From contig OZ244919.1 in NCBI GenBank assembly GCA_965221845.1, positions 3,410,001-3,474,000 of the forward strand: 64,000 nucleotides of DNA, given 5' to 3'. Positions 55,606 through 63,934 of this stretch are shown one piece after another; position 1 is the stretch's first letter; each line of letters opens with the position of its first letter. The notes beneath the pieces are model-generated. The model saw only the letters and a program-made list of their open reading frames with translations, did not search any database and had not been told where the DNA came from. This stretch comes from JAJEFO01 sp965221845 (GTDB lineage: Bacteria; Pseudomonadota; Alphaproteobacteria; Rhodobacterales; Rhodobacteraceae). The position numbers and the translations under genes were made by a program.

Positions 55606-56916
55606 AGTGTCTCAGTTTGAAATGTCCTCGCAGGGCTTTGTCGATGGGGTTTCGGCGCATCCACCGATGCCTCAGCAGGCGCCGTTAGCCTTTGGAAGAC
55701 GGGCGGCGGCTCCGGCGGGCCGTCGTTGCTGCGGTCCGGGTGGCCGCCGGGCCGGGCGACGAGCAGCAGGGCCTGTCCGAGCGACACCGCCCCGAGGTCC
55801 GGCGGATCCTCCGGCCGCTCCCGGCCGGGGACCGGGAGGCCGCGGGCGATGGCGAAGTCGGGCGGCATCGCGGTCTCGGAGGCCGACAGCATCCTGTGCG
55901 CGGGCAGCTCCGGGGTGTGCCGGCCCATGAGCGTCAGCGCCGCCAGGCGCCAGGCGATCACCGCGTTGACCGTCACGGCCGCCTTCATCCGCGCGGCGGT
56001 GCGGAAGCCCGACCTCTCGATCCCGCAGCCGGTCTTCAGGATCCTGTGCCAGTCCTCGATGCGCCACCTCAGGGCGCAGAGGTCGAGGATGCGGCGCGCG
56101 TCGTCCGCGGTCCCGACGGGAAGCGTGGTCGGAGCAGCCATTCCAGGCCCTCCGCCCCGGAGGGCGGCGCGGGCTCGAGGGCGTGCACCGCCGTCAGGCG
56201 GACGGGGTCGCGGCCGAGACGCCCGCGCTCGCCCCTCGGCACAGGGACGTCGAGCTCCAGCCAGCGCAGCTCGACGACGGCGCGCCGCGCCTCGCGCCCG
56301 GCGAAGGCCTTCCGGCCGCGCGCGGCCCTCCGCGCCCTGTCGCGGATGTTCTCCAGGATGTCCATGTCCTTCCGGCCGCGCGCGGCCCTCCGCGCGCGCG
56401 CGGGCCCCATGCGGAGAGGCACTACCGGCAGATCGAGACGGATCGGCCCTCCGCGCGCGCGGGCCCCATCGTGACAGGGAGGGAGTCCTTCCGGCCGCGC
56501 GCGGCCCTCCGCGCCGAGGCGCGGTCGACGTGGACGCCGTCCGCCCGCGACGGCAGGCCGACGGGCGCCGCCACGGGCGCGGCCTGCAGCCGCGGCGCCC
56601 TCGGCACGCCCCTGCCCGGACCTCCGGGCGGCAGCCGGAACGCGCCCTCCGCCTCAAGCGCGGCCAGCGCGGCGATGCAGCTCGATGTCCGCAGGCGTCC
56701 CCGCGTGTCGACGAGACCGAGACCCTCGCAGACCGCCTGGGCGACAGCCATCCGTCCCGGAAACCGGGCGGGCGGAGGAAGGCCGGCCAGGAAGGCCCGC
56801 CCGGCCTCCGACTTCAGAACGGACGGAATGGAAGGCGATCCGGTCATGGCCGCCTCACGACAGGCGCACGGACCTCGATTGTCCGGGGGCTATGTGATCA
56901 ATGGGCAGGCCGCGGG
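55606..56916 (-). mobile_element. IS4/Tn5-like element remnant with degraded transposase
   Basis: The left edge is AGTGTCTCAGTTTGAAAT. On the minus strand the N-terminus lies near 56847 (SEAGRAFLAGLPPPARFPGR, MAVAQAVCEGLGLVDTRGRL). The middle is rearranged around short GC-rich repeats (RRAVVELRWLELDVPVPRGE). The C-terminus reads LDLCALRWRIEDWHRILKTG, MKAAVTVNAVIAWRLAALTL, MGRHTPELPAHRML. The Y-R-E-K motif of IS4 elements keeps R, E and K, but the tyrosine position is cysteine. The right end is lost where copy C of the DDE-type IS abuts. Inactive. Confidence 0.7.
56309..56512. repeat. Three copies of a GC palindrome inside the IS4-like relic
   Basis: The 14-bp perfect palindrome GGCCGCGCGCGGCC occurs at 56314-56327, 56374-56387 and 56493-56506, each within a longer shared unit (CTTCCGGCC ... 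CCCTCCGCGC). A second unit, CCCTCCGCGCGCGCGGGCCC, occurs twice around 56386 and 56447. On the minus strand the units translate as ARRAARGRK repeats. Confidence 0.8.
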
Positions 56917-57218
56917 AAGACCGGGGACGCATCCTGCATCTCTGGAACCGGATGCGGGAACTGGCCGGGCTTTCGCCTTCCGGGACTGGAAGGCCCCTGC
57001 CGCGCGCTCGCGGGAGAGCCTGGCAAGGAGGACCATGCCGGCCCGTCCGTGCCGGGCCGTGACCGCCCCGGCCACGCCCGGACGGCCCCGATCCCGCCCT
57101 TCGCCAGCAACGTCACGATCCCGGGCCGCCGCCCGGCCGCCGGTCGTGCGCACACGGAACTGCCGCCCGCCATGACCGCGCCTTCGCGCACCGATGGTCA
57201 GGCTGGCGGGAATTGCTG
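56917..57218 (-). mobile_element. DDE-type IS (ISNCY-like), copy C, one end only, inverted
   Basis: Read leftward from 57218 the sequence is CAGCAATTCCCGCCAGCCTG and continues to match the left 300 bp of copies A and B, then diverges after CATCCGG near 56917-56940. It holds only the terminal repeat and the 3' end of the transposase region. It lies 18 bp upstream of the rplU promoter. Confidence 0.8.
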
Positions 57219-57236
57219 TGCTCTTGAACGAGGGGC

Positions 57237-57265
57237 TTGACTTTGAAAGCATCGCCGACGATAAG
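57237..57265 (+). promoter_or_regulatory. Promoter of rplU-rpmA
   Basis: TTGACT (57237-57242), a 17-base spacer and GATAAG (57260-57265) form a near-consensus sigma-70 promoter about 135 bp before rplU. It begins only 19 bp after the end of IS copy C, so the operon has kept its own promoter. Confidence 0.6.
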
Positions 57266-57279
57266 CCGGGCGCCTGGCG

Positions 57280-57293
57280 GGCGGGGCCCCGCC
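57280..57293. promoter_or_regulatory. Leader palindrome upstream of rplU
   Basis: GGCGGGGCCCCGCC is a perfect 14-bp palindrome followed by TTGGTTTTCT, giving a hairpin-plus-T-rich pattern inside the likely rplU leader. It could be an attenuator or part of ribosomal-protein autoregulation. No known L21 leader motif is recognised. Confidence 0.4.
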
Positions 57294-57399
57294 TTGGTTT
57301 TCTAATGACGCCCTCATCGGGCGCTCCGGGCGAGGCGGCAGGTGCCGGGGAGGCCTTGCCGCCGGGGCCGAAGGGTGCGGCAAGGTGGAAGGACAGCCG

Positions 57400-58080
57400 A
57401 TGTTTGCGGTTCTCAGGACCGGCGGCAAGCAGTACCGGGTCAAGGCCGGTGACATGCTTCGCGTGGAGAGGCTCGCGGCGGGCGCCGGCGAAGCGGTCCA
57501 GTTCAATGAAGTGCTGATGGTGGGCGCGAATGTCGGCACGCCCCTGGTTGACGGGGCCGCCGTGCAGGCGGAGGTCGTTGACCAGGTCAAGGGCGAGAAA
57601 GTCGTCAACTTCGTTCGCCGTCGCCGCAAGAGCTCGTCCAAGCGCACCAAGGGTCATCGCCAGCGGCTCACGCTCGTGCGGGTGACGGAGATCCTCGAAT
57701 CGGGCGCCGGACAGTCAGGCGTCAAGCCGGCCGTCGGCGCCAGTTCTGCCGCGGCAGCGGCCGGCGTCCCATCGCAGACAGCCGGGCCCGAAGGCCAGGA
57801 CGCGAGGGGAGCCGAAACGGAGGCAAGGGCCGAACCGGAGGCGAGGGGAGCGGATGCGCCGGCAGGGCCGGCGCGGAAGCAGGACCTCAAGAAGCTTGCC
57901 GGCGTGGGCCCGGCCCTGGAGAGGAAGCTGAACGAGGCCGGCATCACGACCTATGCGCAGGTCGCTGCCTGGACTGCCGACGACGTCGCCGGGATCGAGG
58001 AAAGGCTTGCCCTGGGGGGCCGGATCGAGCGCGACGGCTGGGTGGGTCAGGCCAGGGCCCTGACGTCCGAGGAGGAGTAG
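57400..58080 (+). CDS. rplU: 50S ribosomal protein L21 with C-terminal helix-hairpin-helix extension
   Basis: A 226-residue protein, twice the usual L21 length of about 103. Residues 1-103 are L21 (MFAVLRTGGKQYRVKAGDML, VNFVRRRRKSSSKRTKGHRQ). A low-complexity Ala/Glu/Gly linker (about 104-165) leads to a C-terminal domain KKLAGVGPALERKLNEAGIT then YAQVAAWTADDVAGIEERL, the helix-hairpin-helix form seen in several alphaproteobacterial proteins. The ATG at 57400 follows GGAAGGACAG. It is followed by rpmA after 5 bp. Confidence 0.95.
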   Translation: MFAVLRTGGKQYRVKAGDMLRVERLAAGAGEAVQFNEVLMVGANVGTPLVDGAAVQAEVVDQVKGEKVVNFVRRRRKSSSKRTKGHRQRLTLVRVTEILESGAGQSGVKPAVGASSAAAAAGVPSQTAGPEGQDARGAETEARAEPEARGADAPAGPARKQDLKKLAGVGPALERKLNEAGITTYAQVAAWTADDVAGIEERLALGGRIERDGWVGQARALTSEEE

Positions 58081-58085
58081 GCGGG

Positions 58086-58355
58086 ATGGCTCACAAGAAG
58101 GCGGGAGGGTCCAGCCGAAACGGCCGGGACTCGGCCGGGCGACGACTCGGCGTCAAGAAGTTCGGCGGCGAGGCCGTGATCCCGGGGAACATCATCGTGC
58201 GCCAGCGCGGCACGAGATGGTGGCCGGGCGAGGGCGTGGGAATGGGGCGGGACCACACGATCTTCGCCACCGTCGCGGGCTGCGTGGCGTTCCGCAAGGG
58301 CCTCAAGGGGCGCACGTTCATCTCGGTCCGCCCGGAGGCCGGCCCGGCGGAATAG
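58086..58355 (+). CDS. rpmA: 50S ribosomal protein L27
   Basis: An 89-residue protein of normal length. MAHKKAGGSSRNGRDSAGRR is the conserved N-terminus that reaches the peptidyl-transferase centre. RLGVKKFGGEAVIPGNIIVR and RQRGTRWWPGEGVGMGRDHT complete the family pattern. It is cotranscribed with rplU. Confidence 0.98.
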   Translation: MAHKKAGGSSRNGRDSAGRRLGVKKFGGEAVIPGNIIVRQRGTRWWPGEGVGMGRDHTIFATVAGCVAFRKGLKGRTFISVRPEAGPAE

Positions 58356-58514
58356 CCGCCGGCCCGCGCACGACGCCAGGGGGGCGGCAGACGCGCGCCG
58401 GCCCCTTCGCTCTCCGGGCATGCCGCCCGCGACGACGCGCTTGCAGGCCCGCTTGCCGCGGGAGGCCGTTCAACGGGCCGCGAACGACCGGCCGGGACCA
58501 GGAAGGAACGTCCG

Positions 58515-59054
58515 GTGAAGCGCGACGTGATCGCCAGCCAGCCGGTGATTCAGGCAGAGCGCCTGACCCTGCGTCCGCTGCGCAGTTCCGACGCGGCTCT
58601 CCTGAAGCTGTTCGGGGCCGACGCCCGCGTGGCGCGAATGTCGCGCAGCATTCCGCACCGGCAGCCATCCTGGGACGCGGGGGCGTTCGTCGCGCGCGCC
58701 CTTGCCGAGGACAGGACGGAAGACGTCTGGGCCCTCGACGGCAGGCCTTCGGGCCTCGGCGCGGTGCTGGGCCTCATCGGTCTTGACCAGATGGACCGTG
58801 ACCAGTCGGAAGTCTCGTACCTGGTGGGCCCCGCGTTCTGGAACACCGGCCTTGCCACCGAGGCCCTGCAGGCGCTGATCCAAGCCAATCCGCATGGCGA
58901 CAAGACGATGTTCGCCAGCGTGTTTCAGGACAACCCGGCGTCGGACAGGGTGTTGCGCAACACGGGTTTCCGCTATCTCGGCGATGCGGAGGCGTTTTCC
59001 GCGGCACGCGGCGCGACCGTTCCGACCTGGACGTACCTGAGGCGCCTTGGGTGA
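58515..59054 (+). CDS. GNAT family acetyltransferase
   Basis: A 179-residue RimJ/RimL-type GNAT enzyme. It opens IQAERLTLRPLRSSDAALL, has SEVSYLVGPAFWNTGLATEA before the acetyl-CoA site and a NPASDRVLRNTGFRYLG end. In Rhodobacterales a GNAT gene of this kind usually sits between rpmA and obgE. Substrate unknown; N-terminal protein or small-amine acetylation is possible. Confidence 0.85.
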   Translation: MKRDVIASQPVIQAERLTLRPLRSSDAALLKLFGADARVARMSRSIPHRQPSWDAGAFVARALAEDRTEDVWALDGRPSGLGAVLGLIGLDQMDRDQSEVSYLVGPAFWNTGLATEALQALIQANPHGDKTMFASVFQDNPASDRVLRNTGFRYLGDAEAFSAARGATVPTWTYLRRLG

Positions 59055-59105
59055 TGCGGCGCAGGGTGGCGCCTCCTGCGGGATGAACCGTCTGAGGGTT
59101 CCGGC

Positions 59106-60140
59106 ATGAAGTTCCTTGATCTCGCGCGGGTGACGGTCCGCTCAGGCTCCGGGGGCGCAGGGTGCGTCAGCTTCCGACGCGAGAAATGCATCGAGTTCGG
59201 CGGCCCGGACGGCGGCGACGGCGGCAAGGGCGGCGACGTCTGGGCCGAGGCGGTTGACGGCCTCAACACGCTCGTCGACTTTCGCTACCGGCAGCATTTC
59301 CACGCGCAGAACGGCCAGCACGGCATGGGACGGCAGCGGACGGGAAGGAACGGGGCGGACGTCGCTCTTCACGTCCCGGTCGGGACGGAGATCCTGGACG
59401 AGGACCGCGAGACGGTGCTGGCGGACCTCACGGCGGTCGGCCAGCGGGCGCGCCTCGCCGCGGGCGGCAACGGCGGCTTCGGCAACCTGCATTTCAGGAG
59501 CCCGGTCAACCAGGCGCCGCGCCGGGCATTTCCGGGCCAGGCCGGGGTCGAGCGCGAGATCTGGCTCAGGCTGAAGCTCGTTGCCGATGCCGGGCTTCTC
59601 GGGCTTCCGAATGCGGGCAAGTCTACCATTCTGGCGGCAGCCTCCAACGCGCGCCCGAAGATCGCCGACTACCCGTTCACCACGCTTCATCCAAGCCTGG
59701 GCGTGGTGGACCTGGACGAGGACCGGTTCGTCCTCGGCGACATTCCCGGCCTGATTGAGGGGGCGCACGGCGGACGCGGAATCGGGTGCCGGTTCCTTGG
59801 CCATGTCGAGAGATGTTCGGTGCTGCTGCACCTGGTCGACGGGACGGCGGACGACGTCGTGGGCGACTGGCGGATCGTCGTCCGCGAGCTTGCGTCGCAC
59901 GGGAGGGGACTGGCGGCAAAGCCGCGCATCACCGCGCTCAGCAAGATCGATGTGCTGACGGAAGCCGACCGGAAGGCCAGGCGAAGCGAGCTGGAAGCCG
60001 TTGCCGGCCCCGTCATGAAGGTTTCCGGCGTGAGCCGCGAAGGGCTGGAGGACGTGCTGCGCGCGCTCAAGCGCCGGATCGACGAGGCCGGGCGGCTTGC
60101 CGAGGACGCCACCGGGGAGCTGGCGGCATGGCGTCCCTGA
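59106..60140 (+). CDS. obgE: Obg family GTPase
   Basis: A 344-residue GTPase that associates with the 50S subunit. The Gly-rich Obg domain is residues 1-158 (MKFLDLARVTVRSGSGGAGC, GGPDGGDGGKGGDVWAEA). The G domain has G1 GLPNAGKSTIL, G2 YPFTTLHPSLG, G3 DIPGLIEGAHGGRGIG and G4 SKID. A C-terminal acidic extension is absent, as in other alphaproteobacteria. The 3' end overlaps proB by 13 bp. Confidence 0.97.
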   Translation: MKFLDLARVTVRSGSGGAGCVSFRREKCIEFGGPDGGDGGKGGDVWAEAVDGLNTLVDFRYRQHFHAQNGQHGMGRQRTGRNGADVALHVPVGTEILDEDRETVLADLTAVGQRARLAAGGNGGFGNLHFRSPVNQAPRRAFPGQAGVEREIWLRLKLVADAGLLGLPNAGKSTILAAASNARPKIADYPFTTLHPSLGVVDLDEDRFVLGDIPGLIEGAHGGRGIGCRFLGHVERCSVLLHLVDGTADDVVGDWRIVVRELASHGRGLAAKPRITALSKIDVLTEADRKARRSELEAVAGPVMKVSGVSREGLEDVLRALKRRIDEAGRLAEDATGELAAWRP

Positions 60141-61228
60141 GCCGGGCGAGGCGCGTCGTTGTCAAGATCGGTTCGGCCCTGCTGGTCGAGGGCGGGAAGC
60201 TGCGTGTCCCTTGGCTGAACTCGCTCGCCGCAGACATCGCCTGGCTGAGGGGCGAGGGCAAGGACGTCGCCCTGGTCTCGTCCGGCGCGATCGCACTCGG
60301 ACGGGCGGCCCTCGGCCTTCCTGGCGGGGCGCTGCCGCTGGAAAAGAGCCAGGCGGCCGCCGCCGTCGGGCAGATTCGCCTTGCGCGCGCCTACGAAGAG
60401 GCGCTTGCGCCGTTCGGGATCCCGACCGCGCAGGTGCTCGTCACGCTCGAGGACAGCGCCGACAGGCGACGCTACCTGAACAGCCGGGCGACGCTCGAGC
60501 AGCTCCTGGGCTTCGGCGTCGTGCCGATCGCGAACGAGAACGACACCGTCGCCACGGACGAGATCCGTTTCGGCGACAATGACCGCCTTGCCGCCCAGAT
60601 TGCAGTCACGGTGGGGGCGGATGCCCTGGTGCTTCTTTCGGATGTCGACGGGCTTTACTCCGCCAATCCCAGGACCGACGCGGAGGCCCGACACGTCGAC
60701 TTCGTCGACAGCGTCACGCCAGAGATCGAGGCGATGGCAGGCGATGCCGGAACCGGCCTCTCGAAAGGGGGCATGAAGACCAAGATTCTCGCCGCCAAGA
60801 CAGCCGCTGCCGGTGGGGCGGCCATGGCGATCGCGAAGGGATCGGTGCCCAACCCGCTGAAATCGCTCGCCGGCGGCGCGCCGGCGACGTGGTTCGCCGC
60901 GGAAACAAATCCCCAGGCTGCGCGAAAGCGATGGATTGCAGCGATGAAGCCCAAGGGCGAGTTCCATGTCGATGCCGGCGCCGTGCTCGCGCTTCTTGGC
61001 GGAAAGTCTCTCTTGCCGGCGGGCGTGACCGGGGTGGCAGGTACGTTTGGAAGGGGCGAGCCGGTTGCGATCCTCGGCCCGGACGGGTCGCGGCTGGGGG
61101 TCGGCCTGACGCGATACACGTCGGACGAAGCGGACATGATCAGGGGCGAACGCTCCGGCCGCATAGAGGCGATCCTGGGCTATCCGGGACGCGCGGCCAT
61201 TGTCCACCGCGACGACATGGCGATCTGA
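60128..61228 (+). CDS. proB: Glutamate 5-kinase
   Basis: A 366-residue enzyme that phosphorylates glutamate, the first step of proline synthesis. The kinase domain carries RRVVVKIGSALLV, ALVSSGAIALGRAALGL, NENDTVATDEIRFGDNDRLA and LLSDVDGLYSANP. GTGLSKGGMKTKILAAK follows, and a C-terminal PUA domain begins near 280. The start lies inside the obgE end, which suggests coupled translation. proA follows after 62 bp. Confidence 0.97.
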   Translation: MASLSRARRVVVKIGSALLVEGGKLRVPWLNSLAADIAWLRGEGKDVALVSSGAIALGRAALGLPGGALPLEKSQAAAAVGQIRLARAYEEALAPFGIPTAQVLVTLEDSADRRRYLNSRATLEQLLGFGVVPIANENDTVATDEIRFGDNDRLAAQIAVTVGADALVLLSDVDGLYSANPRTDAEARHVDFVDSVTPEIEAMAGDAGTGLSKGGMKTKILAAKTAAAGGAAMAIAKGSVPNPLKSLAGGAPATWFAAETNPQAARKRWIAAMKPKGEFHVDAGAVLALLGGKSLLPAGVTGVAGTFGRGEPVAILGPDGSRLGVGLTRYTSDEADMIRGERSGRIEAILGYPGRAAIVHRDDMAI

Positions 61229-61290
61229 TCGCCGATTGGACAACCGCATCGGGGACGTGTATCGACGGCCGGCATCGGAAGGGAGCGGCG

Positions 61291-62556
61291 ATGAAGGACG
61301 TCACGGACGTTAGGGAAGTCATGGCGGACATCGGCCGGCGCGCCCGGGCCGCCGCCGCGAAACTTGCCGTCGCGCCCTCCGAGGCGAAGCGGACCGCCGT
61401 TGCAAGCGCCGCCGGTTCCGTCTGGAAGCGTCGCGGGGAGATCATCGCCGCAAACGCGTTGGACATCGCCTACGGTCGCGAAAGAGGCCTGTCGGCGGCC
61501 ATGATCGACCGGCTCATGCTTGACGAGAGCCGCATAAGGGGAATCCGGGACAGCCTGGGCGATGTGGCCGCCCAGTCCGACCCGGTGGGCGAGGTCATGG
61601 ACGAGTGGGACAGGCCGAACGGGCTGCATGTCAGGCGCGTCAGGACGCCGCTCGGCGTTGTCGGCGTCATATACGAGAGCAGGCCCAACGTCACCTCCGA
61701 TGCGGGCTCGCTTTGCCTGAAGGCGGGAAACGCCGTGATCCTGCGCAGCGGCTCCGAGAGCTTCCACTCCGCCGCTGCCATCCATGCATGTCTCATCGAC
61801 GGCCTTGATGCCGCCGGCCTGCCCAGGGACGCCGTGCAGCGCGTTCCGACCCGCGACCGTGCCGCCGTTTCCGAACTGCTGGGCATGACGGATCATGTCG
61901 ATGTCATCGTGCCGAGGGGCGGCAAGGGCCTCGTGAGCGTCGTCCAGCAGGAGGCCAGGGTGCCGGTCCTCGCCCACCTTGAAGGCATCGTGCATGTCTA
62001 CGTCGATGCGGCCGCTGACAGGAGTGTCGCCCTTCGCGTGGTCCTGAACGCCAAGACCCGGCGCACGGGCATCTGCGGCGCGGCCGAATGCCTCCTGATT
62101 CACCAGGAGGCCTTCAGGAAGGTCGGACAGCCAGTGATCACCGCACTACTGGAAGCCGGCGTCGAGGTACGGGGAGACGAATCCGCACAGGCCATCGAAG
62201 GCGTCGTGCCCGCGACTGCAGAGGACTGGGGCCGGGAGTACCTGGACATGAAGATGGCCGTGAAGGTCGTCGGGTCGATCGACCGTGCCATCGAGCACAT
62301 CCGCGCCCATGGTTCCTCGCACACGGATTGCATCATCACGGCGGATGACTGCGCGGCGGAAAGGTTCTTCCGGAACCTGGACAGCGCGATCCTGATGCGG
62401 AACGCGTCGACCCAGTTTGCGGACGGAGGCGAATTCGGAATGGGAGCCGAGATCGGCATTGCCACCGGAAAGCTCCACGCGCGCGGCCCTGTCGGCGCGG
62501 CCCAGCTCACCAGCTTCAAGTATCTGGTGACGGCAGAGGGCGCGGTCCGGAGCTGA
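61291..62556 (+). CDS. proA: Gamma-glutamyl phosphate reductase
   Basis: A 421-residue aldehyde-dehydrogenase-fold enzyme, second in proline synthesis. RTPLGVVGVIYESRPNVTSD binds NADPH. LEGIVHVYVDAAAD and NAKTRRTGICGAAECLLIH hold the catalytic cysteine. QFADGGEFGMGAEIGIATGK is the C-terminal signature. The usual NCQRPGVCNA pattern is replaced by KTRRTGICGA, but the cysteine is kept. The start follows GGGAGCGGCG. Confidence 0.96.
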   Translation: MKDVTDVREVMADIGRRARAAAAKLAVAPSEAKRTAVASAAGSVWKRRGEIIAANALDIAYGRERGLSAAMIDRLMLDESRIRGIRDSLGDVAAQSDPVGEVMDEWDRPNGLHVRRVRTPLGVVGVIYESRPNVTSDAGSLCLKAGNAVILRSGSESFHSAAAIHACLIDGLDAAGLPRDAVQRVPTRDRAAVSELLGMTDHVDVIVPRGGKGLVSVVQQEARVPVLAHLEGIVHVYVDAAADRSVALRVVLNAKTRRTGICGAAECLLIHQEAFRKVGQPVITALLEAGVEVRGDESAQAIEGVVPATAEDWGREYLDMKMAVKVVGSIDRAIEHIRAHGSSHTDCIITADDCAAERFFRNLDSAILMRNASTQFADGGEFGMGAEIGIATGKLHARGPVGAAQLTSFKYLVTAEGAVRS

Positions 62557-62803
62557 CTTCCCTGCCATGGGCCCGTGCAGTTCCGGGCAGCGGCATGAAG
62601 CCGGCATTGCCGATGGCTCTCGCCGTCATGCCCCCGACCGGTGCTGGCGTCGATGCCGAAGAGCACGGTGGCCGGCAAGGAGCGGTTCTCGACCTTCAGG
62701 TTCCGGGTCAGAGTGGCGTCTGCACTCGGAACGCTTCGGACCAGGTCCGCTGTTCGGCTGGTGACGGACGGGACCGCGCTGTCGCGTCGGCCCTGGGCGT
62801 TTC
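62557..62803. other. Gap downstream of proA
   Basis: About 250 bp with no gene I can support. A minus-strand stretch reads ENRSLPATVLFGIDAS, but there is no frame, start or context to call it. Confidence 0.4.
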
Positions 62804-62831
62804 TTGTGCCTGCACCGGATTGTGGTATCAT
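62804..62831 (+). promoter_or_regulatory. Candidate promoter for the DUF3553 gene
   Basis: TTGTGC (62804-62809), a 16-base spacer and TATCAT (62826-62831) lie 47 bp before the start at 62879. Confidence 0.4.
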
Positions 62832-62878
62832 TCCGGACCGATGCGGAGAGGCCGCGCACGCCGGAAGCCCGACGTTCA

Positions 62879-63064
62879 ATGACAGAAGTCTCGTCCCTGC
62901 TCACTCCCGGCAATCTCGTCCGGCACCCGCAGCGTCCGGATTGGGGGACCGGCCAGGTGCAGTCCAACATCGGCGGGCGCGTGACCGTGAATTTCCCTGA
63001 AGAGGGAAAGGTCGTCATCCACAGCAGCAGGGTCGAGCTGATCCCGGTCTTTCGCCCCGAATGA
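62879..63064 (+). CDS. DUF3553 family protein
   Basis: A 61-residue soluble protein: LLTPGNLVRHPQRPDWGTGQ, VQSNIGGRVTVNFPEEGKVV, IHSSRVELIPV. This is the whole of the DUF3553 domain, a small SH3-like barrel related to the CarD/UvrD-tail type. Standalone members are common in Rhodobacterales next to olsB. Function unknown; a contact with nucleic-acid enzymes is possible by analogy. Confidence 0.85.
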   Translation: MTEVSSLLTPGNLVRHPQRPDWGTGQVQSNIGGRVTVNFPEEGKVVIHSSRVELIPVFRPE

Positions 63065-63163
63065 TGGCCGGTATTGCCTTCATGGGCCTTTCCGCGCCCG
63101 GCCGCCCCTTGGCACGGTCCCGGACGCGCATCCGCCCGGGGCTTTCCTCGAAGCGGGCAGCCC

Positions 63164-63934
63164 ATGGATCTTGACGCTGCGCACCTGACGCTGCGCCTGG
63201 CCACGTCGGAAGAGGACCGTCTTGCGGCCGAGCGCCTGAGGTACGAGGTCTTCGTCGAGGAGCTGGGCGGGGATGGGGACATGGTCGACCATGAAGGCCG
63301 TTTCGAGCGGGACCGCTTCGACCCGGACTTCGATCACCTGATCCTGGTCGACGGCCGCCGGGACCGCGCGACCCTGGATCACGTCGTGGGCGTCTACCGC
63401 CTGCTGCCGGGCGGTCGCCGGGACGGGTTCTATTCCGAGGGCGAGTACGACGTCTCGCCGCTCATCGAGAGCGGCAGGAAGCTTCTCGAGCTCGGCCGCT
63501 CGTGCGTGCGCCGGGGATATCGGGGCGGCATGGCGCTGCACCTGCTCTGGAGAGGCCTGGCCGGCTACGTGCGCGAACGTGACATCGAGATCCTCTTCGG
63601 CGTGGCGAGCCTGCATGGCACCGACGTTGACGCGCTTGCCGCACCGCTGTCGCATCTGCACCATTCCTACCTCGCTCCGCCCGACCTCAGGGTGCGTGCG
63701 CGGGAAGACGCCTACCAGCCGATGGACCTGCTCGCGCCCGAGGAGATCGACAGGGTCGCCGCAATGCGCGCCACGCCGGCATTGATCAAGTCCTACCTGA
63801 AGCTTGGCGGGCTTGTCGGGGACGGCGCCTACGTGGATCACGGCTTCAACACGACGGACGTATGCCTGGTGATCGACATTGGCCTGACCAAGCCTTCCGT
63901 CCGCGCCCGCTACGCGAAGGGCTCCGCGGCATGA
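63164..63934 (+). CDS. olsB: L-ornithine N(alpha)-acyltransferase
   Basis: A 256-residue GNAT-fold acyltransferase of the hemolysin-like group. The ATG at 63164 gives MDLDAAHLTLRLATSEEDRL, then AAERLRYEVFVEELGGDGDM, DHLILVDG, VVGVYRLLPG, ELGRSCVRRGYRGG and the C-terminal YVDHGFNTTDVCLVIDI. It acylates ornithine from 3-hydroxyacyl-ACP to form lyso-ornithine lipid. The stop overlaps the start of the next gene (ATGA), as in olsBA operons. Earlier in-frame starts would add a low-complexity leader. Confidence 0.92.
   Translation: MDLDAAHLTLRLATSEEDRLAAERLRYEVFVEELGGDGDMVDHEGRFERDRFDPDFDHLILVDGRRDRATLDHVVGVYRLLPGGRRDGFYSEGEYDVSPLIESGRKLLELGRSCVRRGYRGGMALHLLWRGLAGYVRERDIEILFGVASLHGTDVDALAAPLSHLHHSYLAPPDLRVRAREDAYQPMDLLAPEEIDRVAAMRATPALIKSYLKLGGLVGDGAYVDHGFNTTDVCLVIDIGLTKPSVRARYAKGSAA

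Noticed and set aside
54858..56657. A single 599-codon minus-strand frame spanning two mobile elements
   Set aside because: It joins the N-terminal part of the DDE-type transposase to the C-terminal part of the IS4-like transposase and passes through both element ends; it is a chance read-through of two relics.
46201..57218. CRISPR array or defence island within the repeat-rich region
   Set aside because: The repeats are IS ends, palindromes and a long duplication; no regularly spaced short repeats with spacers and no cas-like genes are present.
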